Source of the DNA: Oscillochloris sp.
Lineage (GTDB): Bacteria > Chloroflexota > Chloroflexia > Chloroflexales > Chloroflexaceae
Length of the DNA stretch: 59,379 nt
Assembly (NCBI GenBank): GCA_012032775.1
Contig: JAAUQO010000008.1
Location: 1-59,379, forward strand
Direction of reading: 5' to 3'
This document shows, in pieces, positions 17,558 to 26,765 of this stretch. Under the pieces are notes generated by a model. It made no database searches and had not been told where the DNA came from. It was given only the letters and a program-made list of their open reading frames with translations. A program made the position numbers and the translations under genes. Position 1 is the first letter of the stretch. Every line of letters begins with the position of its first letter.

Positions 17558-19750
17558 ATGTCATACAAGCCGATGCTGTCGTATATGCGCTCGGCCCTGG
17601 ATTTACTCGCCCGGCCGGTTCATGTGCTGCGCGGCTATAGTAGCGCGACTCTGCGGGTCGATCTGCTCGCCGGAATTACCGTCGGCACGGTCTTGATCCC
17701 CCAGGCACTCGCCTTCTCGCTCCTGGCCGGTATGCCGCCGATCACCGGCCTCTACGCCGCAATCGTCGCCGCAATCGTCGGCGCGCTCTGGGGTTCTTCC
17801 AGCCATCTGCACAGCGGTCCGACTAATACCGCCTCGATTTTGACCCTCTCGGTGTTGTTGCCGATCGCCCAACCCGGCACCTCCGAGTTCATTGTTGCCG
17901 CCGGTATGATCGCCGTGATGGCGGGCCTGATCCGGCTCGCGATGGGCCTGGCGCGCCTTGGCGTGCTGATCAATTTCGTCTCCGACTCGGTAGCGGTCGG
18001 CTTTACCGCCGGCGCCGGTGTGTTGATTATGGTCAACCAACTCGCCGGTCTGCTCCGGCTCAACCTCGGCTCGGGCAGCCCACTCGAGACCGTCGGCGCT
18101 GCGATCGAACGATGGAATGCCGTTCACCTGCCATCGCTGGCGATCGGCATCGCCACCATCGTTCTGATCGTTCTGGTGCCCTACATCACCCGCAAGCTGC
18201 CCTCCATCCTGATCGCCATCGCTGTTGTCAGCCTGGCCGCCTGGGGGCTCGATCTGCAAGATCAAGGCGTACGGATGCTCGATGCGGTGCCGGTCGGACT
18301 GCCGCCGATCAACCAACTCCCGATCTTCGACCTCGAACTGATCGGGCACCTGGCGAACGGCGCACTCGCCCTCGCGATCATTGGGCTAGTCGAGGCGGTT
18401 GCGATCTCGCGTGCCATCTCAGGTTACACCCAGCAGCGAATCGACAGCAACCAGGAGTTCGTCGGCCAGGGTATGGCCAACATCCTGAGCGGCATCTTCT
18501 CCGGCTACCCAACCTCCGGCTCGTTCAACCGCTCCGCACTGAGTTATCGCTCCGGTGCGCAAACAGCGATGACAGCCGTCTTCTCGGGGCTGTTCGTGCT
18601 GCTGGCCGCGTTCTTTCTCGGCTCGCTGCTGACGCACCTGCCGCAGGCCGCACTCGCCGGCGCACTTGTCGTCACCGCGTACAGCATGATCGACCGCAGG
18701 ACAATTGTGCGCATCTGGCGCAGTGCGCGCGGCGATATGGTGATCATGAGTGTCACCCTGCTCGCAACCCTGTTGCTGCCGCTGCAATTTGCCGTACTGA
18801 TCGGCGTACTTATGTCGCTCGGCCGCTACTTGATGCGAACCAGCACGCCGCGCGTCGAACAAGTGCTGCCCGATCCCGCATACCAGCACTGGACATCGGC
18901 CGCCGGCCGGCTACCCTGCCCGCAGTTGGTGGTGATCGACATCCTCGGCGATCTCTACTTCGGCGCCGTCAACCATGTCGAAGAGCGTATCCTGGCGATT
19001 CTGGCCAGACAACCCAACCAGCGCTACATGCTTTTGCGCATGCAGAATGTACAACACTGCGATATCTCCGGCATCATCATGCTTGAACAGTTGCTCCATA
19101 CCCTCCGTGCCAAAGGCGGCGATCTCTTCCTGGTGCGCGTTCGCACCCAGGTTCATGAGCGCATGCAGAGTAGCGGTTTGATCGATCTGCTCGGCGACAA
19201 TCATCTCCTCGACGATGACGCAGCGATCGGGCACCTGTTCCACCACGTTCTCGATCCGGCGATCTGCATTTACGAGTGCGACCGCCGGGCCTTCAAGGAA
19301 TGCCAGAATCTGCCGAAACGGCATCTGCCCGAGTTGCCGAAAGGGCTTAGCAGCGCCATTCCAGCCGAAGATTCCATCCCCACTATTATGCCGCAGGTGC
19401 TCTGGGAGCGGCTGCATAGCACCAGGCCGCCATTGATCATCGATGTACGCGAACCACGCGAGTTCCGCCAGGGTCGGATTCCCGGCGCCCGCTCGGAACC
19501 GCTGGCCGATCTGGCCGCGCAACTGCCCGAATTACCCAAAGACCGGCCAATTGTGCTGATCTGTCGCAGCGGCCGCCGCAGCCTGCGCGCCGCCGCCCTG
19601 TTGATGGCCGCAGGATACCATAACGTCAGTATTGTCGCCGGCGGCATGCTCGATTGGGAAGCACGAAATCTACTGAACGCCGTCGGCGATCAACATCCCG
19701 ACGAGGCAGCCATCATCGGAGCACACGGGCTGGCGGAACCGCGTCAGTGA
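17558..19750 (+). CDS. SulP anion permease with C-terminal STAS and rhodanese domains
   Basis: A 730-residue inner-membrane transporter. Residues of about 20-440 form the SulP/SLC26 core of some dozen membrane helices, with hallmark segments PQALAFSLLAGMPPITGLYA and SGIFSGYPTSGSFNRSAL. A STAS domain follows at about 455-570 (VVIDILGDLYFGAVNHVE, then CDISGIIMLEQLLHTL). The last ~110 residues are a rhodanese domain: LIIDVREPREFRQGRIPGA and the active-site loop ICRSGRRS with the catalytic Cys. Family members move sulfate, bicarbonate or dicarboxylates. The rhodanese end suggests a sulfur oxyanion or a sulfur-signalling input, which is an inference. The start has no ribosome-binding site, only a heptamer array. 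Confidence 0.9.
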   Translation: MSYKPMLSYMRSALDLLARPVHVLRGYSSATLRVDLLAGITVGTVLIPQALAFSLLAGMPPITGLYAAIVAAIVGALWGSSSHLHSGPTNTASILTLSVLLPIAQPGTSEFIVAAGMIAVMAGLIRLAMGLARLGVLINFVSDSVAVGFTAGAGVLIMVNQLAGLLRLNLGSGSPLETVGAAIERWNAVHLPSLAIGIATIVLIVLVPYITRKLPSILIAIAVVSLAAWGLDLQDQGVRMLDAVPVGLPPINQLPIFDLELIGHLANGALALAIIGLVEAVAISRAISGYTQQRIDSNQEFVGQGMANILSGIFSGYPTSGSFNRSALSYRSGAQTAMTAVFSGLFVLLAAFFLGSLLTHLPQAALAGALVVTAYSMIDRRTIVRIWRSARGDMVIMSVTLLATLLLPLQFAVLIGVLMSLGRYLMRTSTPRVEQVLPDPAYQHWTSAAGRLPCPQLVVIDILGDLYFGAVNHVEERILAILARQPNQRYMLLRMQNVQHCDISGIIMLEQLLHTLRAKGGDLFLVRVRTQVHERMQSSGLIDLLGDNHLLDDDAAIGHLFHHVLDPAICIYECDRRAFKECQNLPKRHLPELPKGLSSAIPAEDSIPTIMPQVLWERLHSTRPPLIIDVREPREFRQGRIPGARSEPLADLAAQLPELPKDRPIVLICRSGRRSLRAAALLMAAGYHNVSIVAGGMLDWEARNLLNAVGDQHPDEAAIIGAHGLAEPRQ

Positions 19751-19841
19751 AACAAGGCCGAGCGCATCAGAAAGCCATGTACTGCGTTCTACACCTTTGC
19801 TGCGCCGTGTATTATCGCCCATGCTTAGCAGGAGTACCGTG

Positions 19842-20810
19842 ATGCCGACACAAAAACTCAGCCGCAACCTGGGCATGGATCTGGTTCGTACAACCGAAGC
19901 CGCCGCCATGAGTGCCGCCCGTTATCTGGGGCTAGGGCAACGCTTTGAGGCCGATCAGGCAGCCACAGCGGCGATGATCCATGCCCTGAACAGCCTGGAT
20001 ATCAACGGGCGGATCGTGATCGGCGAAGAAGGCCGGTCGGGCGCCTCATCGGATCTCATCAGCGGCAAAGTGGTCGGCAGTGGCGCCGGGATGCCGATCG
20101 ATGTCGTCGTCGATCCAATCGATGGCCGGCGGCTGCTTGCGCAAGGGCGATCCGGCGCATTGGCCGTTGCCGCAGTTGCGCTCCAGGGCGCGATGTGGTC
20201 GCCTGCGCCGGCCGCCTACATGGAGAAACTGGTCGTCAGCCGTCACGCCGCCGCTGCCCTGGTGCCCGAATGCCTTGATGCGCCGGCTGCCTGGACACTG
20301 GCCCTGGTTGCGCGGGCGCTCCACAAACCGGTGCGCGATCTGGTGGTATTTGTCTTGGAGCGTCCACGCCACGCCGATCTGATCGGCGAGATCCGGGCGG
20401 CCGGCGCCCGGGTTATGCTCGCCGACGACGGCGACATCAACGGCGCCATACTGGCTGCCGTGGCCGACGGCGGCGTCGATCTGTTGATGGGCATCGGCGG
20501 CGCTGCCGAAGCCGTGATCACCGCATGCGCCATTAAAGCCCTCGGCGGCGGCATGCTCACCCGGCTCGCTCCACAATCCCGCGACGAACGCGACGCAATT
20601 AACGCCGCCGGTCTGAGCACCGATCGCATCCTGAGTTGCAACGATCTGGTCGCCGGCGATCAACTCTTCTTCGTCGCCACCGGAATCACCGACAGCCCAT
20701 TGTTACGCGGCGTCCAACTCTTCGGCGAACGCGCCCACACCAACTCGATGGTATTACGCGGCCAGACCCGCACCCGCCGTACGATTTTCGCCGAACACTT
20801 GCTGGAATGA
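19842..20810 (+). CDS. glpX: fructose-1,6-bisphosphatase, class II
   Basis: GlpX removes the 1-phosphate of fructose-1,6-bisphosphate in gluconeogenesis and carbon fixation. The start at ATG 19842 (MPTQKLSRNLGMDLVRTTEA) is favoured by AGGAG at 19830-19834; an in-frame ATG at 19821 is possible. The 322-residue sequence carries the family's metal and substrate motifs: IVIGEEGRSG, VDVVVDPIDGRRLLAQGRSG-type loop (seen at about 85-105), ADDGDINGAI, GIGGAAEAVITACAIKALGG and ATGITDSPLLRGV. The loop reads DPIDGRRL where DPxEGTxL is more usual, a modest variation. Length is typical. A TATTAT -10 box lies at 19810-19815. Confidence 0.9.
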   Translation: MPTQKLSRNLGMDLVRTTEAAAMSAARYLGLGQRFEADQAATAAMIHALNSLDINGRIVIGEEGRSGASSDLISGKVVGSGAGMPIDVVVDPIDGRRLLAQGRSGALAVAAVALQGAMWSPAPAAYMEKLVVSRHAAAALVPECLDAPAAWTLALVARALHKPVRDLVVFVLERPRHADLIGEIRAAGARVMLADDGDINGAILAAVADGGVDLLMGIGGAAEAVITACAIKALGGGMLTRLAPQSRDERDAINAAGLSTDRILSCNDLVAGDQLFFVATGITDSPLLRGVQLFGERAHTNSMVLRGQTRTRRTIFAEHLLE

Positions 20811-20842
20811 CACAGTCTATCGCCGAGGGCGAGCGCGGAAAA

Positions 20843-20851
20843 TGGTACACT
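20843..20851 (+). promoter_or_regulatory. extended -10 promoter of the C45-like gene
   Basis: TGGTACACT ends 9 nt before the ATG at 20861. No Shine-Dalgarno sequence is seen, so the leader would be only about two nucleotides long. Confidence 0.55.
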
Positions 20852-20860
20852 GTCGATACA

Positions 20861-21873
20861 ATGAACCAGTACGAAATCTTCAGCTTCGCCGGCGATCCGG
20901 CAACCCTGGGGCGCCTCCAGGCCCTTGTACTACGCCCACAACCACCGAGCGAGCCGGTGCGACGCCCGCCATGGGCCGATGATCCGGCATTCGTGAAGCA
21001 ATGCGCCGCGATCTTGCAGCAGATCGCGCCTGCTGTCTGGGAAGAAATTGGCGCCTTCGCCGCTGCGGTCGGAATCGCGGCAAGTGCGGGCTTATTCTTG
21101 CGAACCGCAACCATGCCCCACGGCTGTTCGGCGTTTGCCTGGCGCCTCGCCGATGGGCATGTGATCGCCGGCCGCAACTATGATTTCATGGCCACCTTTC
21201 CCAATCGCCACCTGATCCGGAGTCGCTCCACTTGCGGCTATGCCAACCTGGGGATGAACGGCGGCATGATCGCCGGACGTTATGACGGCGTCAATGAACA
21301 TGGTCTGTTTGTGGCGCTCCACAAAGTGATGGCGCAGCGGCCCGCCCGGATCAACCCCGGCTTGCCGCCACACCTGATCGTGCGGGCCGCCCTTGAAACA
21401 TGCGCCGATGCCGGCGAAGCCACACAGATGATCGCCGCCATCCCGCATCTGGCTGCCTTTAACTACACCCTCGCCGATCCTGCCGGGCGGCTGATCACCC
21501 TGGAATGTTACCCCGGCCTGCCGGTACGCATCCGCCACTGCGCCCGCGCTGTTGCCGTCGCCAATCATTATGTTCACCCGAAACGGGCTCCGCTCCAGGG
21601 CCGCCGACCGCTCGCCGGCTCCTTCGCACGCGCCGAGGTGATGCGCCGGCTGCCGCAGCTTCCGCCGATCCCTGGCTAGCCGCACAGGCTGTCCTCGCCG
21701 ACCACAGTGCTCCGGTCTGCGCCCATCGCCCCTTCGGCAGCACCCTCTGGTCGGCCGTCTTCGATCTGAGCGGGCGCCGCGCTGCCTATGCATTTGGCGC
21801 GCCCTGCGCTATGCCATTCGTCGAATACGCCTTTCCCAGCGGCAGCACCGTCGATACCGAGCAAGCAGCCTGA
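20861..21873 (+). CDS. C45-family acyltransferase/peptidase-like protein, frameshifted
   Basis: An Ntn-hydrolase-type protein related to acyl-CoA:6-aminopenicillanate acyltransferase. The predicted nucleophile is Cys in MPHGCSAFAW, followed by the family segments VIAGRNYDFMATF, NEHGLFVALHKV and LADPAGRLITLEC. The frame slips near 21652: after EVMRRL one G appears missing, and AAASADPWLAAQAVLAD continues to VFDLSGRRAAYAFGAPC and the stop at 21873. Corrected length is 337 residues, fitting for the family. In most members the Cys becomes N-terminal by self-cleavage; here about 85 residues precede it. The acyl substrate is unknown. It starts 50 nt after glpX but has its own promoter-like element. 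Confidence 0.72.
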
Positions 21874-21998
21874 TCCGCGCGGCAAGGCGAACGATAAATA
21901 GCGGTACAGGTTTGCCGCATCGGAACGCCTTGAAACAAAATCCACATGCAGCGTTCGGAATGCTGCATATGGCGCGTGGCGTAGCCCGGCCGGGGCTA

Positions 21999-22007
21999 TG
22001 GTATACT
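21999..22007 (+). promoter_or_regulatory. extended -10 promoter upstream of glycosyltransferase operon
   Basis: TGGTATACT. Transcription would start near 22014, giving a leader of about 130 nt before the ATG at 22144. A heptamer pair (TGTATCC x2) sits in that leader at 22083-22096. Confidence 0.6.
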
Positions 22008-22075
22008 GTAGCGCGCTTAAACAAGCGGCGATATTAGGTGTGCGGCGTCAGGATCGCATCAGAGTACACAAGCCT

Positions 22076-22103
22076 ACATTCCTGTATCCTGTATCCTAAT
22101 CTC
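22076..22103 (+). repeat. heptamer repeat TGTATCC
   Basis: TGTATCC occurs twice in tandem (22083-22096), flanked by degenerate units ACATTCC and TAATCTC. Its complement in rotated form is ACAGGAT, the word also seen near 31116, 33769 and 37911. Confidence 0.65.
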
Positions 22104-22143
22104 CCCTTGTCGCACGCACGGGCCACGTTGCCCAGGAGGAGTT

Positions 22144-23042
22144 ATGTCGAGTCTGGCGGTCGTCATCCTGAACTATAATCGCGCCGATTTGCTGGCCGAT
22201 TGTCTTGCTTCGATCACCGCCGCGCCCAGCAATTGCGATCTCACGATCTGGGTAGTTGACAATGCATCCAGCGACGGCAGTGCCGACATGGTGCGCGAAC
22301 GCTTCCCGCAGGCACGGCTGATCGTCAGCCCAATCAACGGCGGTTTTGCCCACGGCAACAATCTGGCCCTCCGCGCAATCCTCGCCGCAACCAATCCGCC
22401 CGACTATACACTCCTGCTCAACAACGATACCATTGTGCCGGCCGGCGCCCTCGATAACCTGGTCGCATACCTCAAAACCCACGCCGATGTCGGAGTGGTC
22501 GGGCCGAAATTGCTCTTGCCCGACGGCTCACTCGATCTGGCATGCCGGCGTTCGTTTCCAACACCGGAAGTGGCGTTTTATCGTATGACCGGTCTGGCAC
22601 GGTTTTCCCACGTAGCCCGCGCTTTGCCCGCTATAACATGACCTACCTCGACCCCTCGATCACCATCGAGGTTGATTCCGTGGTCGGTGCTTGCATGATG
22701 CTGCGAACCGGCATTATGCGCGAGGTCGGGCTCCTCGACGAGACGTTTTTCATGTACGGCGAGGATCTTGATTGGGCCTTTCGGATTAAGCAATACGGCT
22801 GGCGGATTGTTTACTACGCCGATGTAACGGTGCATCACTATAAACGTGCCGCCAGTACACGCCGCGCCATTCCATCGATCCGCGCATTCTACGACGCGAT
22901 GCGGATTTTCCATCGCAAACACTACGCCACAACAACTGCGGCGCCGCTGAATGTACTGATCGAGGCCGGCATTACTGCGAAGGAGCTTTTGGCACTTGGC
23001 CGCAATCTCCTCCTCCCCCCAGCAGCGCGCCGCGTCGGCTAG
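22144..23042 (+). CDS. family 2 glycosyltransferase (GT-A fold), frameshifted
   Basis: A cytoplasmic glycosyltransferase of the rhamnosyl- or galactofuranosyl-transferase type, probably for exopolysaccharide or cell-wall glycan. The N-terminal half has VVILNYNRADLLADCL, VVDNASSDGSADMV and the metal-binding stretch LLLNNDTIVPAGAL. Near 22602 the frame slips (LAR should continue LFPRSPRFARYNMTYLD; one base before TTTTCCC is missing). The second half supplies GACMMLRTGIMREVGLLDE and FFMYGEDLDWAFRIKQYGW with the catalytic-base region. Corrected length is 299 residues. The start has CAGGAGGAG upstream. Its 3' end overlaps the next gene by 47 nt. Confidence 0.88.
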
Positions 23043-24480
23043 GCTTCAGCCACGGCTGAGTCAGCGCGCCTGGCGGGCCATCTTACGCCTGAGCCTGATT
23101 GCCGGCGATATGTTGGCGATCAATGGCGGCTTTATCGGCGCCTTCGTCGCTCAGCTCGACGCGATGCAGGCCGCCGGTGTGCGCCTGCCCGCCGAACCGA
23201 TAGTCTTTATCCGCTTTGTGCTGCTCTATAACCTGATTGCCGTTGCAATCTTTACATTCAACGGCCTGTATGCGATGCGGCGCGGCGCATCACGCGTCGA
23301 TGAGGCGTTCAAGGTTTTCAGTGCGGTTTCGCTCGTTACCGTCATCACCCTGCTGATCAACACAATGCTGCCGGAATTCGGCAGCGAAGATGTGCCGCTC
23401 GCGCGGGATGTGCTTGTCTGGGCATGGGGTAGCGCACTCGCCGGCTGTGTCTTCCTGCGCGCTGTCTACCGTAGCGCTGTGGGCTGGCTCCGTAGTCGTG
23501 GGATCGATACCCGGCGCGTGCTGATCGTCGGCGCCCGCGAACCTGGGCAACTGGTCTGGAACACAATCCGCCGCCATCCCGGCCTCGGTTATCGCGTTCA
23601 AGGCTTTCTCTCCGACACCACCCCGATCGGCAGCGATATAGCCGGGTTGCCCGTCCTCGGCTGTACCACCCAGATCAGCCGGGTTGTACGCGCAACCCAC
23701 GCTGATGAAGTGATTATCGCGCTCTCGGGGCGATCATCGGCCGATCTGGTCGAGATTATCGCTCATGCCGAAGACGAAGCAGTGGCGATCAAGGTCTATC
23801 CCGATACCTTCCAATTGATCACCAACAACGATGTCTCGATCGGTGATCTGAGCGCACTGCCACTGGTGAGCGTCAAGAACGCCGCACTCGATAACCCCTG
23901 GAATCGCGCACTGAAACGCGGCCTTGACCTGATCGTAACCACGGGATTACTGCTGGTCGGCGCACCGATCATGACCCTGATCGCCCTGGCGATCCGGCTG
24001 GAATCCCGTGGGCCGGTCTTCTTCCTCCAGGAACGGGTCGGGATGGATAATCAGCCCTTCTGGATGATCAAGTTCCGCACCATGCGGGTTGATGCCGAGG
24101 AACTCGGCACATGGACCACCCAGAATGATCCGCGCGTCACACGGGTCGGCCGGCTGCTGCGCCGTACCAGCCTCGACGAGTTGCCGCAATTGATCAATGT
24201 GCTGATCGGCGATATGAGCCTTGTTGGCCCACGCCCAGAGCAAACCCGTTGGGTCGAACAGTTCAGCCAGCAGATCCCGCGTTATATGCGCCGGCACAAA
24301 GAGAAGGCCGGGCTTACCGGCTGGGCCCAGGTGAACGGATTGCGCGGCGACACCAGCATCGAGGAGCGCACCCGCTACGACCTGTACTATGTCGAGAACT
24401 GGTCGCTGCTGTTCGATATTAAAATTATTTTACGTACTATCGCGAATTTCCTGACTGGCAAGCAAGAAAACGCGTATTGA
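22996..24480 (+). CDS. polyprenyl glycosylphosphotransferase (WcaJ-type initiating sugar transferase)
   Basis: A 494-residue inner-membrane enzyme that would load the first sugar phosphate onto undecaprenyl phosphate to start exopolysaccharide synthesis. Four or five membrane helices precede a nucleotide-fold domain ([20 protein letters not shown] at about 175), another membrane helix ([20 protein letters not shown]) and the catalytic bacterial sugar transferase domain: [50 protein letters not shown] and [18 protein letters not shown]. The start is TTG 22996 with AGGAG at 22981-22985 inside the upstream glycosyltransferase, so the two are translationally coupled. The sugar is not determinable. 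Confidence 0.92.
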   Translation: MAAISSSPQQRAASARLQPRLSQRAWRAILRLSLIAGDMLAINGGFIGAFVAQLDAMQAAGVRLPAEPIVFIRFVLLYNLIAVAIFTFNGLYAMRRGASRVDEAFKVFSAVSLVTVITLLINTMLPEFGSEDVPLARDVLVWAWGSALAGCVFLRAVYRSAVGWLRSRGIDTRRVLIVGAREPGQLVWNTIRRHPGLGYRVQGFLSDTTPIGSDIAGLPVLGCTTQISRVVRATHADEVIIALSGRSSADLVEIIAHAEDEAVAIKVYPDTFQLITNNDVSIGDLSALPLVSVKNAALDNPWNRALKRGLDLIVTTGLLLVGAPIMTLIALAIRLESRGPVFFLQERVGMDNQPFWMIKFRTMRVDAEELGTWTTQNDPRVTRVGRLLRRTSLDELPQLINVLIGDMSLVGPRPEQTRWVEQFSQQIPRYMRRHKEKAGLTGWAQVNGLRGDTSIEERTRYDLYYVENWSLLFDIKIILRTIANFLTGKQENAY

Positions 24481-24546
24481 CTTCTGAGACGTTCGGGTAT
24501 ACAATGCACTCCGGTCGAGCCAATCGGCCATGGCATTCGTGCCCCC

Positions 24547-24624
24547 CGTTACGTTTCGGGTTACGGGTTTCGCGTTTCGGGAAGGCACCCGAACACACGT
24601 AACACGCAACACCGAACACCGAGC
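24547..24624. repeat. two inverted heptamer arrays
   Basis: The left array is CGTTACG, TTTCGGG, TTACGGG, TTTCGCG, TTTCGGG (24547-24581). The right array is ACGTAAC, ACGCAAC, ACCGAAC, ACCGAGC (24597-24624), preceded by CCCGAAC. The two are roughly complementary, so the block can fold back on itself. Confidence 0.7.
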
Positions 24625-24815
24625 GGATGTCGCCGTCACAGCGATCGTTGGTGATCAGCTGACAGAAAAGACGGCGCCGGGCGGGCTTCTGTGAGGCAGT
24701 ATGGACGGCAACAACAATCAGCGCGCACGCTGCGCCCCCCCGACTGTACCTCTGCATTGCCTCTTGTGGGCGGCATAATATTGCTGTCCGCATCCGGTCG
24801 CTCCTAAGCGTCCGT

Positions 24816-24847
24816 AGGCTCCTGCGCATCGGTGCAGGGGCTTTTTT
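24816..24847 (+). terminator. intrinsic terminator-like hairpin with T run
   Basis: GCTCCTGC (24818-24825) pairs with GCAGGGGC (24834-24841) and is followed by six T residues. It lies 335 nt beyond the sugar transferase stop and 170 nt before the decarboxylase start. It could end the upstream operon or act as an attenuator. Confidence 0.7.
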
Positions 24848-24906
24848 ATTCCCCGCGTAGCGGTATTTCGCGCACCTTCATGGCTTCCGCATGGCACGCC
24901 GGTTGC

Positions 24907-24934
24907 ACCAATGTCGTACTTCGGTACGACGGTG
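24907..24934 (+). promoter_or_regulatory. UUCG-capped hairpin in decarboxylase leader
   Basis: GTCGTAC-TTCG-GTACGAC (24913-24930) is a perfect 7-bp stem with a stable tetraloop. It is extended by CACC (24907-24910) pairing with GGTG (24931-24934) across a three-base AAT bulge. This is typical of a structured regulatory RNA rather than a terminator. Confidence 0.5.
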
Positions 24935-25014
24935 TTCGCCTGCGCGTGTCACCTATCGGCTGTGTTCTTATGTTTGGGCAAGCGCCCACATCAGAGGGGA
25001 GGTAGTACGTACAG

Positions 25015-26517
25015 TTGAAGCATCAGACCTACGCCGGCTACATGCAGCAAACCTACGGATTTTCAGGTGAGGGCGAACTGAGCGATTTTATGACCCGCCA
25101 CAACGGGGATTTGTACCTCGGGGGCGAGATCAACCTCACCGAGCTGGCGCGGAGCCACGGTGCTCCGCTGGAGGTCGTTTACACCCCGCAGATCACTGCG
25201 CAGGTGCAACGTATGCAGGGTTGGGCCGCACAGGCCCGCGCCCGCGCCGAGTACTCGGGCGCTTTTCTGTACGCCTACGCCACAAAGGCAAATTTCGCCG
25301 CCGAGGCCGTGCAAACGGCCCTCGTCGCCGGCGCCCATTATGAAACATCGGCCGCCGCCGATGTGGTGATCGCGCATTCGCTCTGGCGGCAGGGGATTTT
25401 ACCCGCCGACCGCCTGATCTTCTGCAATGGTTCAAAGGAGCCGAATTACCTGGAGGCGATCCGTAATCTGCGCCTCGAAGGTTGTGAGCGGATCGTGCCT
25501 GTGCTTGATGATCTGGATGAACTGCGACTGCTTTCCGATACGCCCGCGCCGCTGATGTTCGGCGTCCGCGAGCGCGCCGCCGGCAACCGTGACGGCACCC
25601 ATCCCGGTAATGATCGCTTCGGCCTGAGCAGTGATGAGATCGATCAGGCCGCCGCACAGATCGCCGCTAGCCGCCACCAGTTGGTGCTGTATCACGCCAT
25701 GATCGGCAGCCAGGTCGAGAATGAAGCACATTTTCTCGCCACCCTGCGCGACTCGGTCGAGCATTACTGTCGCTTGCGCCGCCAGGTGCCGACGCTGCGC
25801 TACTTCAACTTCGGCGGCGGCATCCCAACCTCGGCCTACAGCCTGAACTTCGGCTTCGATTATGAGCGCTTCCTGACCAAATTGATGGCGACGATCCGCG
25901 ACATCTGCGCCGCATACAACGTGCCGATGCCCGATCTGATCGGTGAATTCGGGCGCTACACCGTCGCCAGCCATAGCGTCTACCTGCTCGAGATCGGCGC
26001 AACCAAGGCCGGCGCACCTGATCAGCCGGATTGGTACCTGGTCAATGGCTCACTCATGGTGAGCCTGCCCGATAGCATTCTTGTCCACGGCCAGGAGTTT
26101 GTAATCTTGCCCCTAAGCGACTGGAATCGGCCCGTGAAGCCGGTACGCCTGGCCGGACGACGCACCTGCGACAGCGACGACGTCTATCCACGGCCGGATC
26201 AGGCGCCGCTTATGCTGCCCGATACCGGCGCAGGGCTGATTGTTGCAGTTTGCGGCATCGGCGCATACCAGCAAATGATCTCAGGTCGCGGCGGTGCTCA
26301 TCATTGTCTGAATCCGGAACCGGCTCGGATCATCGTCAGGGAACGTGCCGGTCGGCTGGTCGTCGATTACACACCCCAGCAAGACCAGGCGACAATCATG
26401 CGTTTGCTGGGCTATCAGCCGCAACACATGGCTACGCCGTTGCGTTTCAGCCCTACTGCCGAACGCCCACAACTGCCGCGTTTGCGTGAGCGCCCCCGAC
26501 TGATGCGCGCCCGCTAG
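25015..26517 (+). CDS. fold-type III PLP decarboxylase, arginine-decarboxylase-like
   Basis: A 500-residue alanine-racemase-fold PLP enzyme. The Schiff-base lysine is Lys91 in LYAYATKANFAAEA; FNFGGGIPTS is the phosphate-binding glycine loop; AGRRTCDSDDVYP near residue 385 is the catalytic Cys-Asp block of biosynthetic arginine and diaminopimelate decarboxylases. The overall order (HYETSAAADVVIA, ICNGSKEP-type loop, DNLDEL-like DDLDELRLL) fits arginine decarboxylase best, though it is much shorter than SpeA. It would make agmatine for polyamine synthesis. The TTG start at 25015 is preferred for AGGGGAGG at 24994-25001; ATG 25042 is the alternative. It is a single-gene unit with a terminator. 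Confidence 0.72.
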   Translation: MKHQTYAGYMQQTYGFSGEGELSDFMTRHNGDLYLGGEINLTELARSHGAPLEVVYTPQITAQVQRMQGWAAQARARAEYSGAFLYAYATKANFAAEAVQTALVAGAHYETSAAADVVIAHSLWRQGILPADRLIFCNGSKEPNYLEAIRNLRLEGCERIVPVLDDLDELRLLSDTPAPLMFGVRERAAGNRDGTHPGNDRFGLSSDEIDQAAAQIAASRHQLVLYHAMIGSQVENEAHFLATLRDSVEHYCRLRRQVPTLRYFNFGGGIPTSAYSLNFGFDYERFLTKLMATIRDICAAYNVPMPDLIGEFGRYTVASHSVYLLEIGATKAGAPDQPDWYLVNGSLMVSLPDSILVHGQEFVILPLSDWNRPVKPVRLAGRRTCDSDDVYPRPDQAPLMLPDTGAGLIVAVCGIGAYQQMISGRGGAHHCLNPEPARIIVRERAGRLVVDYTPQQDQATIMRLLGYQPQHMATPLRFSPTAERPQLPRLRERPRLMRAR

Positions 26518-26533
26518 AATATCGGTAGCGTAG

Positions 26534-26580
26534 TTGTGATGCGGCGCGCTAAAGCCATGCCGCATCACAACACAGAATTT
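26534..26580 (+). terminator. intrinsic terminator of the decarboxylase gene
   Basis: TTGTGATGCGGC (26534-26545) pairs perfectly with GCCGCATCACAA (26559-26570); AATTTTT follows closely. Confidence 0.8.
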
Positions 26581-26619
26581 TTACGGCCCGAAATGCCCGC
26601 AAAGATAGCATGCTATTCG

Positions 26620-26650
26620 GCGGGGCGGTGTTGCATTGACACCGCCCCGC
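26620..26650. terminator. perfect 12-bp GC-rich hairpin
   Basis: GCGGGGCGGTGT (26620-26631) and ACACCGCCCCGC (26639-26650) form a perfect stem around a 7-nt loop. It may be a second terminator or a barrier against read-through into the two-component genes. Confidence 0.55.
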
Positions 26651-26756
26651 TCGCCTTATAGAATCACAGAATCGAGCCGTAACTTTTCGGTAATGCGGGG
26701 CGTTAGTATAAATAGTGGCTCCAGATGCCCGAAGACTGCCGAAGATCACGTTAAAG

Positions 26757-26765
26757 TGGTAAAAT
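26757..26765 (+). promoter_or_regulatory. extended -10 promoter of the response regulator at 26845
   Basis: TGGTAAAAT, predicting a transcription start near 26772. Confidence 0.6.

Larger units (their letters stand above)
24481..25014 (+). other. 534-nt spacer with heptamer arrays, terminator and structured leader
   Basis: No gene is apparent. It holds two facing heptamer arrays (24547-24624), a terminator-like hairpin with a T run (24816-24847), a bulged UUCG-capped hairpin (24907-24934) and a GGGC/GCCC hairpin (24976-24987) just ahead of the ribosome-binding site AGGGGAGG of the decarboxylase gene. A CATAAT box at 24775-24780 lies about 35 nt ahead of the terminator hairpin and could drive a short attenuated transcript. 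I recognise no known riboswitch class. Confidence 0.5.

Noticed and set aside
17293..17568. N-terminal extension of the small membrane protein frame
   Set aside because: It is composed of heptamer-array and spacer sequence, and the ribosome-binding site points to GTG 17292.
18112..19086. 324-codon + strand frame inside the SulP gene
   Set aside because: It is in the wrong frame within a membrane protein with strong family matches; the composition is Arg/Ala-rich noise.
24547..24624. Possible CRISPR array
   Set aside because: Units are 7 nt with no spacers, and no cas gene is present.
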